NCBI RefSeq assembly: GCF_012641185.1
Contig: NZ_JAAXLK010000009.1
Span: 45,456-109,455, forward strand
Origin: Levilactobacillus tujiorum
GTDB lineage: Bacteria; Bacillota; Bacilli; Lactobacillales; Lactobacillaceae
Reading direction: 5' to 3'
Length of the DNA: 64,000 nt
The number at the start of each line of letters is the position of its first letter. The stretch's first letter is position 1. A program made the position numbers and the translations under genes. The notes below the pieces were generated by a model. It saw only the letters and a list, made by a program, of their open reading frames with translations. It searched no databases and had not been told where the DNA came from. Positions 49,574 to 59,128 of this stretch are shown one piece after another.

Positions 49574-52327
49574 TTAGAAGTTTCGCTGTTCGCGAGCCAC
49601 CGTTTGATTATCAATGCGGTGCCGAATGGCCTTCGCAATTTCAGTCACCACAAGGACCACAAACCCAGCCACAATTGGAATCCACCAACCGTAGTAGAAG
49701 TTTACGGAGGTTGTGTGGAACACACTTTGCATCGCCGGCCAGTAAATAATTCCGGCTTGTAGAACCAACAGGATTGCCACAATGACAAAGCTCATCTTAT
49801 TTCTAAAGAAGTACTTTGACAACACCGGATGGTCATTTTGCAGGTTGAACAGGTAGAAGACCTTCCCGAATATAATCACGTTTAGCGTCATCGTACTGCC
49901 AATCACGGCGTTCAGTCCTTGATTGGTCAATAAGTCGTACGCAAACATTCCCAATCCAGAAATCAGTAACGACACGTAAGTCACTTCAAAGATATCTAGC
50001 TTAGAAAGAATACCCCGCGTGACGTCTCGTGGTCCTCTTTTCATGATACCACTCTCAGCCGGTTCAAAGATGAACGCGAACTGGATGGTCAAGGCCGACA
50101 CCATGTTGATCCACAATAACTGCGTTGGGAACAGGGGTAACGGCTGATCCATCAGGATACTGAGTACCACGATCAACCCTTCGGCAAAACTCGTAGGTAA
50201 CAGGAAACGAATCGTTTTACGAATATTGTCAAAGACGTGACGGCCTTCTCTTACCGCCCGCAAGATTGACGTGAAATCATCATCGGCCAACACCATATCG
50301 GCGGAATCCTTGGCAACATCGGTTCCCCGAATTCCCATGGCCACCCCAATGTCGGCTTGCTTCAAGGCTGGAGCATCATTGACCCCATCACCCGTCATCG
50401 AAACCACGTGACCACGTTGCTGTTGCGCCTTCACAATTCGTAACTTGTCCGCTGGCGTGGTCCGGGCAAATACCGTGTACTGGTCAATCTTAGCGGCAAG
50501 TTCTTCGTCGCTCAATTGCGCCAGTTCAGGGCCCGTAATCGCCCGCGCCTTTTCAGATAAGTTTAACTGTTGGGCGATCGCCGCCGCGGTCTCCGGGTCA
50601 TCCCCGGTGATCATCTTGACTTTAATTCCGGCATAACGTAACTGCTTAACGGCATCCGCAACACCAGGACGCGGTGGGTCAATGATTCCGGCCATCCCGG
50701 CCAAATGGAACGCTTGACCAATCACAACGTCAGCAACATCCGTGACATCAGCGGCGACCGGTTGATAACCCAAAGCCACCACCCGTTTTCCTTGCTGCGT
50801 CAGCTGGGACAACCGACTTTGCCAAGCCGCTTGATCAACTGCCTGGCCTTGATCAGCCATCAGCTTCATCAGCGTTTGCGGTGCCCCCTTTACTAGCAGC
50901 ACCCGTTGTCCTTCAAAGTCGACGAGTCGCGCAGAGTAACGAATCGCAGAATCAAACGGTAGTGAATCAATCTCTTGCGGCGCTGGATCTTGACCGACCA
51001 ACTTATGGTAAAGCGCGGTCAGCGCCCCATCGGTTGGCTCACCGGTCAAGACCCACTGACCATCCTCCTGGTGGAATTCAGCATCAGAGGTTTGCCCCGC
51101 AATTTGAACCAACCATTCTAGATCGCGATCCTGCTGCCAAGGAATCGTTTGACCGTCGTCGTTTTCAATCTGACCAGCCGCATCGTACCCGATACCAGAA
51201 ACGGTATAGGTATCCGCCGCCGTCAAAACGTCCGTGACCGTCATTTCATTCTTCGTCAGCGTACCGGTCTTATCGGTGTTCACGATATCCACGGCACCCA
51301 GTGTTTCCACGGCGGGCAACGTCTTCACGATCACATTTTGCTTAGTCATCGCTTGCGTCCCCATGGCTAAGACCACTGACGTACTAGCCGGCAGCCCTTC
51401 TGGCATGGACCCGACCACCATCGTAATGACCGCAATCAGCAAGGTTGGCAAACTGTAGACGTGCGTGATCATCCCAAGGATAAATAACAGCACTGCCACC
51501 ACTAGAATGGCGATCGACAGTCCCAAACCAAGACTATTCAGGTTCTTCATCAATGGCGTCCGTTGTTGTTTCACTTCCGCCACGTTCTGTTGAATATGCC
51601 CAATCTCAGTATCGGTCCCCGTTACGGTAACAATTCCCCGCCCGGAACCATTCGTGACCGCCGTTGAGGCAAAGGCCTGGTTGGCCCGTTCAGCCAACGG
51701 TAACTCCGCTTCTGGTAAGGGATCTTCTCCCTTTAAGACGGAATCGGTCTCACCGGTTAACGCCGATTCTTGAATCTTTAAATTATCCGCGTCGATCAAC
51801 CGCAAGTCCGCCGGCACTGTATCACCAGCCTCTAGTTGCACAATATCCCCCGTCACCAGCTCACGTGCTGGGAGGGTAACCTTTTGGCCATCACGAATGA
51901 CCACGGCCTCATTAACCAACAATGCTTTGATTCGATCCAAGGCATTATCTGCGGATTTTTCCTGAAAGTAACCGATAAAAGCGTTCGCGATGATCACTAA
52001 CCCAATAACGATCGAGTCGGAGTAATGGTGCATGAAAAAGGTGAGCAAGGCGGCGCCCGCCAGAATATAGATGATACTGTTGTTGAATTGCTTCAAAAAG
52101 CGAATCAGGTTCGACTGTTTCTTAGCCGTCAGTTCATTGGGGCCATTAGTCCGTAGGCGTTGTTGCGCCTCCCCGGTACTTAGCCCTTCATCTCTATCCG
52201 TGGCGTAATCGACAAGTAAGGACTCAGTCGTTTGCTGCCAAATTGGTGGCTGCTGACTGGGCCCAGGTTCTGGATTCTCTGTTACTTCAGTTGTTGGTGT
52301 GACAGTTGCTTCTGGATCTTGTGCCAT
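49574..52327 (-). CDS. P-type cation-transporting ATPase (P2 type, calcium-pump-like)
   Basis: A 917-residue P2-ATPase. The N-terminal cation-ATPase domain includes YATDRDEGLSTGEAQQRLRT. The actuator has ESALTGETDSVLKG; helix 4 has VVGSMPEGLPASTSVVLAMG (the ion-binding PEGLP); DKTGTLTKNEMTV is the phosphorylation site near residue 355; KMITGDDPETA and SMTGDGVNDAPALKQADIGV complete the P domain. Helices 7-10 follow. It resembles bacterial PMCA/PacL pumps, exporting Ca2+ or another cation, or importing K+/Mg2+. The first 35 residues are acidic and Pro/Thr rich, an unusual extension. Single gene with terminator. Confidence 0.92.
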   Translation of the reverse strand: MAQDPEATVTPTTEVTENPEPGPSQQPPIWQQTTESLLVDYATDRDEGLSTGEAQQRLRTNGPNELTAKKQSNLIRFLKQFNNSIIYILAGAALLTFFMHHYSDSIVIGLVIIANAFIGYFQEKSADNALDRIKALLVNEAVVIRDGQKVTLPARELVTGDIVQLEAGDTVPADLRLIDADNLKIQESALTGETDSVLKGEDPLPEAELPLAERANQAFASTAVTNGSGRGIVTVTGTDTEIGHIQQNVAEVKQQRTPLMKNLNSLGLGLSIAILVVAVLLFILGMITHVYSLPTLLIAVITMVVGSMPEGLPASTSVVLAMGTQAMTKQNVIVKTLPAVETLGAVDIVNTDKTGTLTKNEMTVTDVLTAADTYTVSGIGYDAAGQIENDDGQTIPWQQDRDLEWLVQIAGQTSDAEFHQEDGQWVLTGEPTDGALTALYHKLVGQDPAPQEIDSLPFDSAIRYSARLVDFEGQRVLLVKGAPQTLMKLMADQGQAVDQAAWQSRLSQLTQQGKRVVALGYQPVAADVTDVADVVIGQAFHLAGMAGIIDPPRPGVADAVKQLRYAGIKVKMITGDDPETAAAIAQQLNLSEKARAITGPELAQLSDEELAAKIDQYTVFARTTPADKLRIVKAQQQRGHVVSMTGDGVNDAPALKQADIGVAMGIRGTDVAKDSADMVLADDDFTSILRAVREGRHVFDNIRKTIRFLLPTSFAEGLIVVLSILMDQPLPLFPTQLLWINMVSALTIQFAFIFEPAESGIMKRGPRDVTRGILSKLDIFEVTYVSLLISGLGMFAYDLLTNQGLNAVIGSTMTLNVIIFGKVFYLFNLQNDHPVLSKYFFRNKMSFVIVAILLVLQAGIIYWPAMQSVFHTTSVNFYYGWWIPIVAGFVVLVVTEIAKAIRHRIDNQTVAREQRNF

Positions 52328-52567
52328 ATATTAATAGTCATCCTTTCTAGATGTGCAAAATTTTAACGGTCAGGAATTGGCAATGCAATATTCCGGTAGT
52401 GCAAGGCGTCCACCTCCAAGTCTAATTTTTGGTTAATTTATTTTACCAAGTTTTCATGAAAATTGCATCTCTTTCAGTCGATTGCAATGTAAATTTAATA
52501 TATGGCATTGTTCTTTAAAGGTAGCAACCACTCGACATGTTATCTATCAGTTGGGGACGACAGCACA

Positions 52568-52608
52568 AAACGCACCGCTGAACTTCAAGCCGAAGCAGCG
52601 GTGCGTTT
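52568..52608 (-). terminator. Terminator of the phn-nucleotidase operon
   Basis: AAACGCACCGCTG pairs with CAGCGGTGCGTTT around a 15-nt loop. It lies 7 bp past the last stop codon. Confidence 0.9.
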
Positions 52609-52615
52609 CTTTAAG

Positions 52616-54175
52616 TTAGACGAGCACTTTAAAATTAGTCGGCTGGTGGCCCTCAATGGCCGGGTGGGCTTCCAGATACGCCATAATCAGTTCCGGAAGA
52701 TCAATGTTGATTTCACGGACAATCTTACTGGCGTTAAACATTGGATACTCCCCGCCACCATTGCCACGGTACTGGTTAACTGCCACTTCCAGCAGCTGAT
52801 CGGGTTGGACTGGCATCCCATGATAATTGAGCCGCACCACCCGTTGGCCCACCGGCTGTCGCAAATCAAACGTATAGTCCAATCCACTGTATAGGTCATA
52901 GTTATACAGCTGCTGCTTGGGTTGCATAAATGCCGGATTGACCGTGACTGTGCCATCGGCCTGGCGATCAAAGAAGCTGGCACAGCGCTCCAAGGCCAAG
53001 CGAATGTTCTGTCCAGACAAGCGCTCAACCACTAGGGTATTGGGATAACCGTAGCTATTCAACAATTGTCGCACCGTTGGCTGCTGGCTCAAGCCACGCA
53101 CCCCATCATTGAAGAGACTTGTGACTGCCACGTCAGTCTGCCCCACCGCCATCTCAACGTCATTGACCAATTGCAGGTAGGGATGGCCCTGAAGCCGGGC
53201 GACCATGGGGTCCGTGACGGTCAGGCTCGCTCCGGTCAATTGTCCAATCGGTTGATCGAGCCATTGCTGGACCCGGGCTTCCGTCGTATCAGTCAACGAC
53301 GCCAACCACTTTGCCGGTTGCGCCGCTGCCGTAGAAAGCAACCGGGCATCTCGATTAATCACCCGTTTGTCCTTATCTAACGTGAGTTCAATCAGCCCCA
53401 CAGCAACGCCTTTTTCGCCGGGCTGCGTGGTCGGAATTCCCTGATAGACGTCCGCTAATTGCCGATGTTGATGGCCCGTAATCAGCGCATCAATCCCCGG
53501 AACAGCTGTTAGTAATTGATAGCCTTCATTTTCCCCCGTCGCACGCTCAGTCGAAACGCCGCTGGCTGGGTCGGCCTCGAAGCCCCCGTGATAGGCCACG
53601 ACCACCACGTCAGCCTGCTGTCGTAACCGCGGCACCCATTTCTTAGCTGCGGTTACCGCCGAATCAAAGGTTAGGCCGGTCAAATGGTCCGCCGTTTCCC
53701 ACGTCGGCACATATGCCGTCGTGAGGCCTAAAATTGCAATTCGAATTCCTTGTCGCTCCAGAATGGTGTACGGGGCGTCAATGATACCTTGCGTCTCCCC
53801 ACCATTAATGTTGGCCCCCAGCAACGGATAATCCCGATCGCTTTCCGCCATCCGCAAGTAGTCTAAGCCATAGTTAAACTCATGGTTGCCCAATACACCG
53901 GCATCATAGTGTAAGGTTGTCGTCAACTGCGTCAAGTATTCACTGGGCTCAGCAGGGTGTTTCGCCAAATACGTCGCAAATGGCGATCCCTGAATCCAGT
54001 CCCCATTCTCAATCGTCACGACGACTTCATCCGGCAGCGAACTACGCTGAATATCATCAATGATCGTCGCCGCCTTCAAGAGTCCCAAAGGTTGCTGGTC
54101 AGCGGTACTTAGATATTTGGTGGGATAAATGTAGCCATGGATATCACTAGTCGACAGGATTTTAATTTTTACCAT
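52616..54175 (-). CDS. Bifunctional metallophosphatase / 5'-nucleotidase, operon end
   Basis: A 519-residue two-domain hydrolase. The metallophosphatase domain begins IKILSTSDIHGYIYPTKYLS (D-x-H), then ENGDWIQGSPF, LGNHEFNYGLDYL and VITGHQHRQL-like GHQH (ALITGHQHRQLADVYQG). The C-terminal 5'-nucleotidase domain includes TQPGEKGVAVGLIEL and YNYDLYSGLDYTFDLR. It cleaves nucleotides or 2',3'-cyclic nucleotides to nucleosides and phosphate. There is no signal peptide, so it acts in the cytosol. Its start codon overlaps the stop of phnE2 (TAATG), making it the fifth gene of the phn operon; it probably processes what the transporter brings in. Confidence 0.92.
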   Translation of the reverse strand: MVKIKILSTSDIHGYIYPTKYLSTADQQPLGLLKAATIIDDIQRSSLPDEVVVTIENGDWIQGSPFATYLAKHPAEPSEYLTQLTTTLHYDAGVLGNHEFNYGLDYLRMAESDRDYPLLGANINGGETQGIIDAPYTILERQGIRIAILGLTTAYVPTWETADHLTGLTFDSAVTAAKKWVPRLRQQADVVVVAYHGGFEADPASGVSTERATGENEGYQLLTAVPGIDALITGHQHRQLADVYQGIPTTQPGEKGVAVGLIELTLDKDKRVINRDARLLSTAAAQPAKWLASLTDTTEARVQQWLDQPIGQLTGASLTVTDPMVARLQGHPYLQLVNDVEMAVGQTDVAVTSLFNDGVRGLSQQPTVRQLLNSYGYPNTLVVERLSGQNIRLALERCASFFDRQADGTVTVNPAFMQPKQQLYNYDLYSGLDYTFDLRQPVGQRVVRLNYHGMPVQPDQLLEVAVNQYRGNGGGEYPMFNASKIVREINIDLPELIMAYLEAHPAIEGHQPTNFKVLV

Positions 54176-54990
54176 TAGACTAACCTCTTTCGTAATTGTT
54201 CTGACAACGTATCAATAACTAACACCATCAGAACGATACCTAAGAGAATGATACCCACTCGCGGCCAGTTGCGCGTTTGAATGGCAAAGATCATGGGCGT
54301 CCCAATTCCGCCGGCACCTACCATCCCCAGAATCGAGGCTGAACGAACCGCAATTTCAAAGCGGTACAGGGTATACGAGATAAACTCCGGTAAAATTGTG
54401 GGGAGCGTCGCTAACACGAAGATCTGACCGCTATTCCCACCAGCACTCATAATGGCCTCGTCAGCACCGCGATCCATATTTTCAATTGCTTCACTAAAGA
54501 GCTTGCCGAGCATCCCAATCGAGTGGATGCTCACGGCCAGCACCCCCGCATATGACCCAGGGCCTACCGCTTTGATAAACATAATAGCTAACACAATCTC
54601 TGGAAATGTCCGAATTAACGTGAGGATAATCTTGCCACTGCCGGAGCGCAGGTGTAGCCATTCACGACCACCCCGTGCGGCCCAGAATGCAAAGGGCACA
54701 CTGATTAATGCAGAAATAAAGGTCCCCAGAAAGGCGATCGCTAACGTCTGTAAGACTAACGATACCAGGTCTTCGCCACTACCGTTATACACGTACGCCC
54801 AATCCGGCTGCACCAAACCGTGCACAATTGATTGCGACACCGACGCAGCGGATTCCTGTAGGCCGGTGAAATGCAGGCCCGTAACCGCCCACGTATAAAT
54901 CACGGCAACGGCTACCACCCACAGCAGCCAGTGCCACCGCCGCCAAATCACCAGCGGTAGCGATTGCTTAGAAATTGTCGTTTGCATCAT
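54175..54990 (-). CDS. phnE: Phosphonate-type ABC transporter permease PhnE (second)
   Basis: A 271-residue permease with about six helices. The EAA loop near residue 165-190 reads MGLD/ENMDRGADEAIMSAGGNSGQ (EAA-like), followed by IFVLATLPTILPEFISYTLY and ILGMVGAGGIGTPMIFAI, which is typical of PhnE. It forms the channel with the other PhnE for uptake of phosphonates or phosphate esters. The start at 54990 overlaps the stop of the previous gene (TAATG), so translation is coupled. The N-terminal part is longer than in the first copy. Confidence 0.93.
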   Translation of the reverse strand: MMQTTISKQSLPLVIWRRWHWLLWVVAVAVIYTWAVTGLHFTGLQESAASVSQSIVHGLVQPDWAYVYNGSGEDLVSLVLQTLAIAFLGTFISALISVPFAFWAARGGREWLHLRSGSGKIILTLIRTFPEIVLAIMFIKAVGPGSYAGVLAVSIHSIGMLGKLFSEAIENMDRGADEAIMSAGGNSGQIFVLATLPTILPEFISYTLYRFEIAVRSASILGMVGAGGIGTPMIFAIQTRNWPRVGIILLGIVLMVLVIDTLSEQLRKRLV

Positions 54991-55781
54991 TAAAGTAATA
55001 CCCTCCTTAAATGATTACTAATCCCGTCAATCACCATTACGACGACGAGCGTGGCCAAAATAATCACGGCGGTTTGACTATAATTAAATTCGTTGAGAGA
55101 TCGTTGTAAGAAGACGCCGATTCCGCCCGCACCCAAGTACCCTAGCACCGTTGAAGCGCGGACGTTAATCTCTAAAGTATAGAGAAAGTAACTGACGAAT
55201 TGATTCAGGATCTGTGGCAAGACCGCATACCAAATCACGGTTAGTTTACCGGCCCCGACCGACTCCAAGGCTTCCAGCGGCCCCATATCAATGGTCTCAA
55301 TCACTTCGTAAAACAGCTTAGAGACCATCCCGAATGAGAAGATGGCGAGGGTCACCACCCCAGCAGTCGATCCAATCCCAAAAATGGCGACGAAGATGGC
55401 CGCTAACAGTAAGTCAGGTAACGTTCGGACCAGGTCTAACCAAAAACGAATACCGCTCCGCAACCAGCGATTGTGGACGAGGTTTCCCGCTGCCAATAGC
55501 GCAAAGGGAAGGGCCAGGGCCGCGCCAATGGTGGTCCCTAAAATTGCCATTTGGATGGTCTCGTAGAGTGGCCGCATAATCACCGGCAAATAGTCCCAAG
55601 CCGGTTGCGACAGTCGCGTTAGTAACGCTGTAAATTGATCTAGATTGCTCAAAAACATCCCCACGTCGACGCCGGTCATCCGTGACGACGCCACCAGCAA
55701 TACGACCAACAAGATTGTCCAACCAATCGGCTTCACATGCCATCGTTGCAGCCAAGGTTGGTGTGGCGCTTGACTTGTCAT
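54990..55781 (-). CDS. phnE: Phosphonate-type ABC transporter permease PhnE (first)
   Basis: A 263-residue permease that pairs with the next gene. The helices near 20-38 (GWTILLVVLLVASSRMTGVD) and the EAA loop TIDMGPLEALESVGAGKLTV with WYAVLPQILNQFVSYFLYTL and VLGYLGAGGIGVFLQRSL identify it. The start is taken at the ATG at 55781, because GGGGAG lies 6 nt upstream; a first ATG 2 codons earlier is too close to that site. It lies 15 bp after phnC and is coupled to phnE2. Confidence 0.93.
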   Translation of the reverse strand: MTSQAPHQPWLQRWHVKPIGWTILLVVLLVASSRMTGVDVGMFLSNLDQFTALLTRLSQPAWDYLPVIMRPLYETIQMAILGTTIGAALALPFALLAAGNLVHNRWLRSGIRFWLDLVRTLPDLLLAAIFVAIFGIGSTAGVVTLAIFSFGMVSKLFYEVIETIDMGPLEALESVGAGKLTVIWYAVLPQILNQFVSYFLYTLEINVRASTVLGYLGAGGIGVFLQRSLNEFNYSQTAVIILATLVVVMVIDGISNHLRRVLL

Positions 55782-55796
55782 CCTCATCTCCCCCCC

Positions 55797-56552
55797 TTAA
55801 ACTTCCTGATAGACGCGGTTAAGATCGGTCGCCGTCACCGCCGCAATCGGCTCATCATACACCACCTCACCCGCCCGTAAGCCCACAATGCGGTCGGCAT
55901 ATTCACGAGCTAAGGCGACGGAATGCAGGTTCACAATCACCGTAATGCCATCCTCTTGATTCAAGCGTTTCAAAATATCCATGACCGTCTTGGTCGTCAA
56001 TGGATCGAGAGACGCGATGGGTTCATCCGCCAAAATAATTTTGGGGTTCTGCATGAGTGTCCGCGCAATGGCTACCCGCTGCTGCTGACCACCCGACAAT
56101 TCATCTGCCCGCGTGTATAATTTCTCCGCTAGACTGACCCGTTGTAACGCTTGAACCGCATTTTGCTTATCCGTGGCACTAAAGAGGCCCAAGAGACTCT
56201 TCCAAGTTGGGTAATAGCTCACCCGACCCGATAGGACGTTGCGTTCCACGCTTGACCGATTCACCAAGTTGAAATTTTGGAAAATCATGCCAATCTTTCG
56301 GCGTAGGAACCGCAACGACCGGCCCTTATACCGATCAATCGCTTCATCTTCAACTCGAATCTCACCGGACGTAATCTCATGCATGCGGTTGATCGTCCGC
56401 AGCAACGTACTTTTTCCTGCCCCGGACAGGCCAACGACCACGAGAAACTGACCGCGCGGAATGTCAAAATTGATATCTTTCAGGCCCACCGTCCCGTTAT
56501 CGTAGACCTTATTCACATTCTTAAATGAAATAATTGGTGTCTCTTGTACCAT
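55797..56552 (-). CDS. phnC: Phosphonate-type ABC transporter ATPase PhnC
   Basis: A 251-residue ATPase. Walker [22 protein letters not shown]-loop [20 protein letters not shown], signature [20 protein letters not shown], Walker [21 protein letters not shown] and H-loop [10 protein letters not shown] are all intact. [20 protein letters not shown] is typical of the PhnC subfamily. It powers the PhnE permease pair. It follows phnD after a hairpin that resembles a partial terminator, so its expression may be lower than that of the binding protein. Confidence 0.95.
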   Translation of the reverse strand: MVQETPIISFKNVNKVYDNGTVGLKDINFDIPRGQFLVVVGLSGAGKSTLLRTINRMHEITSGEIRVEDEAIDRYKGRSLRFLRRKIGMIFQNFNLVNRSSVERNVLSGRVSYYPTWKSLLGLFSATDKQNAVQALQRVSLAEKLYTRADELSGGQQQRVAIARTLMQNPKIILADEPIASLDPLTTKTVMDILKRLNQEDGITVIVNLHSVALAREYADRIVGLRAGEVVYDEPIAAVTATDLNRVYQEV

Positions 56553-56566
56553 GTCGATCCCCCTAG

Positions 56567-56612
56567 TAAAAAGAGCAGCAAGGGCGTCACGTCCATCGCT
56601 CCCCTGCTGCTC
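56567..56612 (-). terminator. Internal terminator/attenuator between phnD and phnC
   Basis: GAGCAGCAGGGG pairs with CCCTTGCTGCTC on the minus strand, followed by TTTTTA. It lies 14 bp upstream of phnC, so only part of the transcripts should pass. This would give more binding protein than transporter, as in many ABC importers. Confidence 0.8.
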
Positions 56613-56632
56613 AGCTCATTGCATCAAATCAT

Positions 56633-57580
56633 TTATTTATCGAGACCCTTGGCCTTCTTGTCATATTGACGAATAATGTTAAAGTTGCTGTCTTGGGAAT
56701 CCGTGTATCCTTCATGTGAATAAACACTTGAAATGATCGCATGGCCTTCCTTGGTCTTCGCAATCTGCTTAAACGCCGTGGCAATCTTCTTCTGCCACTT
56801 ACCCGTCATGTCACCACGAACGGTAATGGTATCGTTAGGGATCTTGCCTGTCGTGTAGATTGGGACGACCTGACTCATGATATCCTTTTGGTCCTTCTTC
56901 ACCAGGTTACGAGCGCCTTGGAAGACAAACGCGGCGTCGGTGTTCTTGTTGTAAACCGAAAGTACCCCTTGGTCGTGCCCCTTGACCGTGACCGTCTGAA
57001 TCCCCGATTTATTGATGTTGACCCCGTGATCTAACATCTCCACTGCAGGATAAATCCAGCCGGCAGTCGAGGTCGTATCTTGAACGGCAATCTTCTTACC
57101 CTTCAGGTCCTTAATCGACTTGATGCCGCTATCCTTACGTACCAAGATTTGGGACCGATAGAAGTTGACCAGTTTGTCACTCGCCTTGTCTCCCGGTTCA
57201 ATAACACCAAAGCGTTGGGCTTGGAGTAAGACTTTGTCGTGATACTGCTTGTGCGCCAGAACATAGGCATCAGGTGGCAGGAAGCCCACATCGACTTTCT
57301 TCGACCCCATTGCCTCAACAATGGTATTGTAGTCGGTCGACACACTAACCTTGACGGGGATGCCTAATTGCTTCTTCAGCAAGCCCTCCAGCGGTTTAGC
57401 CTTTGCCTCAATCGTACCCGCATTAGACGATGGAACAAACTCCACCGTCAACTTCTTGGGGGCATAGCCCTTAGATCCCGATGTAGACGCTGTCGTCTTC
57501 CCACAACCAGCTAACGTCGCTGGTAAAACCAATAGTGCTGTGAAAACTAAAAGCCACTTTACCTTTTTGCTCAGGTGCAT
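56633..57580 (-). CDS. phnD: Phosphonate-type ABC transporter substrate-binding lipoprotein PhnD
   Basis: A 315-residue lipoprotein. The signal LLVFTALLVLPATLAGC ends in the lipobox LAGC, and the domain from residue 40 on has KKLTVEFVPSSNAGTIEAKA, PVKVSVSTDYNTIVEAMGSK and VGFLPPDAYVLAHKQYHDKV, the phosphate-binding region of PhnD/PtxB. The Ser/Thr-rich SNAGT loop and TSTAGWIYPAV should bind the phosphonate group. It heads the operon. Substrate may be a phosphonate, phosphite or organic phosphate; no C-P lyase gene is in the window, so a phosphate ester or nucleotide is likelier given the nucleotidase at the end. Confidence 0.93.
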   Translation of the reverse strand: MHLSKKVKWLLVFTALLVLPATLAGCGKTTASTSGSKGYAPKKLTVEFVPSSNAGTIEAKAKPLEGLLKKQLGIPVKVSVSTDYNTIVEAMGSKKVDVGFLPPDAYVLAHKQYHDKVLLQAQRFGVIEPGDKASDKLVNFYRSQILVRKDSGIKSIKDLKGKKIAVQDTTSTAGWIYPAVEMLDHGVNINKSGIQTVTVKGHDQGVLSVYNKNTDAAFVFQGARNLVKKDQKDIMSQVVPIYTTGKIPNDTITVRGDMTGKWQKKIATAFKQIAKTKEGHAIISSVYSHEGYTDSQDSNFNIIRQYDKKAKGLDK

Positions 57581-57822
57581 CTAGCTCACTCCTTAATGAT
57601 GTCATAATCCCTCTGGATCACTTATCATTCTAGCAAAGACGTGAACTTTTACAATCATTTTCTGAAAAATCAGTCGTATATCAATATTTTTATATCGGTT
57701 TTCATCCCTATTTTCAATAAGTAAACCGCAAAACCTGAACGATATATTTATTATTCGTTAAAAGTATCTTGCAAGCGAATCTAATTAATGCGCATACCAA
57801 TTACTAACCAAACCAAAACCAC

Positions 57823-57854
57823 AAAAAAGCGACCAGTCGTTAGTGACCGGTCGC
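57823..57854 (-). terminator. Terminator of the second aldo/keto reductase gene
   Basis: GCGACCGGTCACTA pairs with TAACGACTGGTCGC on the minus strand; TTTTTTG follows. Confidence 0.9.
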
Positions 57855-57875
57855 GCCTTAAGTGCTTAAATTTAA

Positions 57876-58724
57876 TTAACCTTGTGTCCCATTATGTTCG
57901 TGATTTTTGGCAGTATCACTCATTGCATTTAATTTCATCATGTCCGCCGCGGCAATGGAGAAATCAAGTTGCGCATTAGCTTCAATGTGGGCCTGACCAG
58001 TTGCTTTAGGCAGCGGTAGTACGCCATTTTCAAGAACGAACCGTAGTGCCAATTGGGCGGGTGAAACGTGATATTTATTCGCCATTTCTTTAATATCCGG
58101 ATTATCCAGCATATCGCCTGTCGCTAACGGCGAGTACGCTTCGACTAACATCCCGTGGTCTTGCGCAAATTTGGTGATCTTCGGTTCCGTGTAGCCCACG
58201 TAGTACTGAATTTGATCAACCATCGGTGCGACTTGCGCATGATTCAGAATATTTTGTAAGTCATGGGTATTGAAGTTAGAAACGCCAATGGCTTTGGCCT
58301 TACCACTGGCGTAAATCTTTTCCATGGCTCGCCAAACGTCCAGGTTACCCGCATCACAATCCTTACCAATGTCAGACCATGGCCACGGCGCATGAATTAA
58401 GTACAAGTCCACGTAGCCCACGTCCAGATTCTTCAGGGTCGTCTCAAACGCGTCGAGTGCCCCTTGGTAGGTTTTAACTTCTGCTGGCAACTTGGTCGTC
58501 ACAAAAATATCTTCGCGGGGAATCCCGGAATCGCGAATTGCCTTACCCACGCTAGACTCGTTAGCATAGGCTTTCGCCGTATCAATGTGGCGGTAACCCA
58601 TCTTTAACGCATGAGCGACCGCATTGTAAGCCGTGTCACCACCAGGGATTTGCCAAGTTCCGAAACCAACTTGCGGAATCTGGGTCCCATTTGCTAAACC
58701 AAACGTATCCGTTAAAACTGACAT
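57876..58724 (-). CDS. Aldo/keto reductase (paralogue 2)
   Basis: A 282-residue AKR. HIDTAKAYANESSVGKAI gives Asp and Tyr, VTTKLPAEV the Lys and YLIHAPWPWSD the His of the catalytic tetrad. AIGVSNFNTHDL and PMVDQIQYYVGYTEP are shared with paralogue 1 at 29105-29950, and long stretches are identical. It probably reduces aldehydes or ketones with NADPH. The ATG follows TTGGAGGGTC. It is transcribed alone. Confidence 0.93.
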   Translation of the reverse strand: MSVLTDTFGLANGTQIPQVGFGTWQIPGGDTAYNAVAHALKMGYRHIDTAKAYANESSVGKAIRDSGIPREDIFVTTKLPAEVKTYQGALDAFETTLKNLDVGYVDLYLIHAPWPWSDIGKDCDAGNLDVWRAMEKIYASGKAKAIGVSNFNTHDLQNILNHAQVAPMVDQIQYYVGYTEPKITKFAQDHGMLVEAYSPLATGDMLDNPDIKEMANKYHVSPAQLALRFVLENGVLPLPKATGQAHIEANAQLDFSIAAADMMKLNAMSDTAKNHEHNGTQG

Positions 58725-59021
58725 ATTTGACCCTCCAATTTATTCAGCCATTAGAATAAGTATACGCTTTCTCGCGATAGGCATGGTCAAATTTGCTTTA
58801 GCAAACGTTCGGTATTTCAAACAGATGTCGTTAAAATTGCGGTTCCATGAATTTGTAATATTACAAATCAAGAGAATCGCCCAAAACCCTTGATTTCTCT
58901 GTTATTATAAAGAAGTCGTAAAACAATTGCTTAACAACCAGACGACAAACTAAAGCTTTTTTGGTAATTATGGTTAAGGTACCCGGAAAATGCCTTAACA
59001 ATTAATTGTCCAAATTAAATA
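58725..59021. other. Intergenic region without a supported gene
   Basis: AT-rich sequence upstream of aldo/keto reductase 2. GGCATGGTCAAATTTGCTTTAGCAAACG has a small palindrome (TTTGCTTTAGCAAA) that could be an operator. No gene seen. Confidence 0.4.
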
Positions 59022-59077
59022 TTAACCTCATTGAATCAGACTAAATCCCAGTTCGATTCAATGAGGTTAATTTTTTT
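59022..59077. terminator. Strong bidirectional terminator
   Basis: TTAACCTCATTGAATC pairs with GATTCAATGAGGTTAA across 17 nt; TTTTTTT follows on the plus strand and TATTTAATTT on the minus strand. It serves the PepSY gene. Confidence 0.8.
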
Positions 59078-59128
59078 GTGCAATTTTTACTAAATTCTCA
59101 TCTTTTTCCTATTTACTGCCGCTAATTA

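Noticed and set aside
56633..57580. Phosphonate degradation locus
   Set aside because: Only transport genes and a nucleotidase are present; no C-P lyase or phosphonatase gene is visible.
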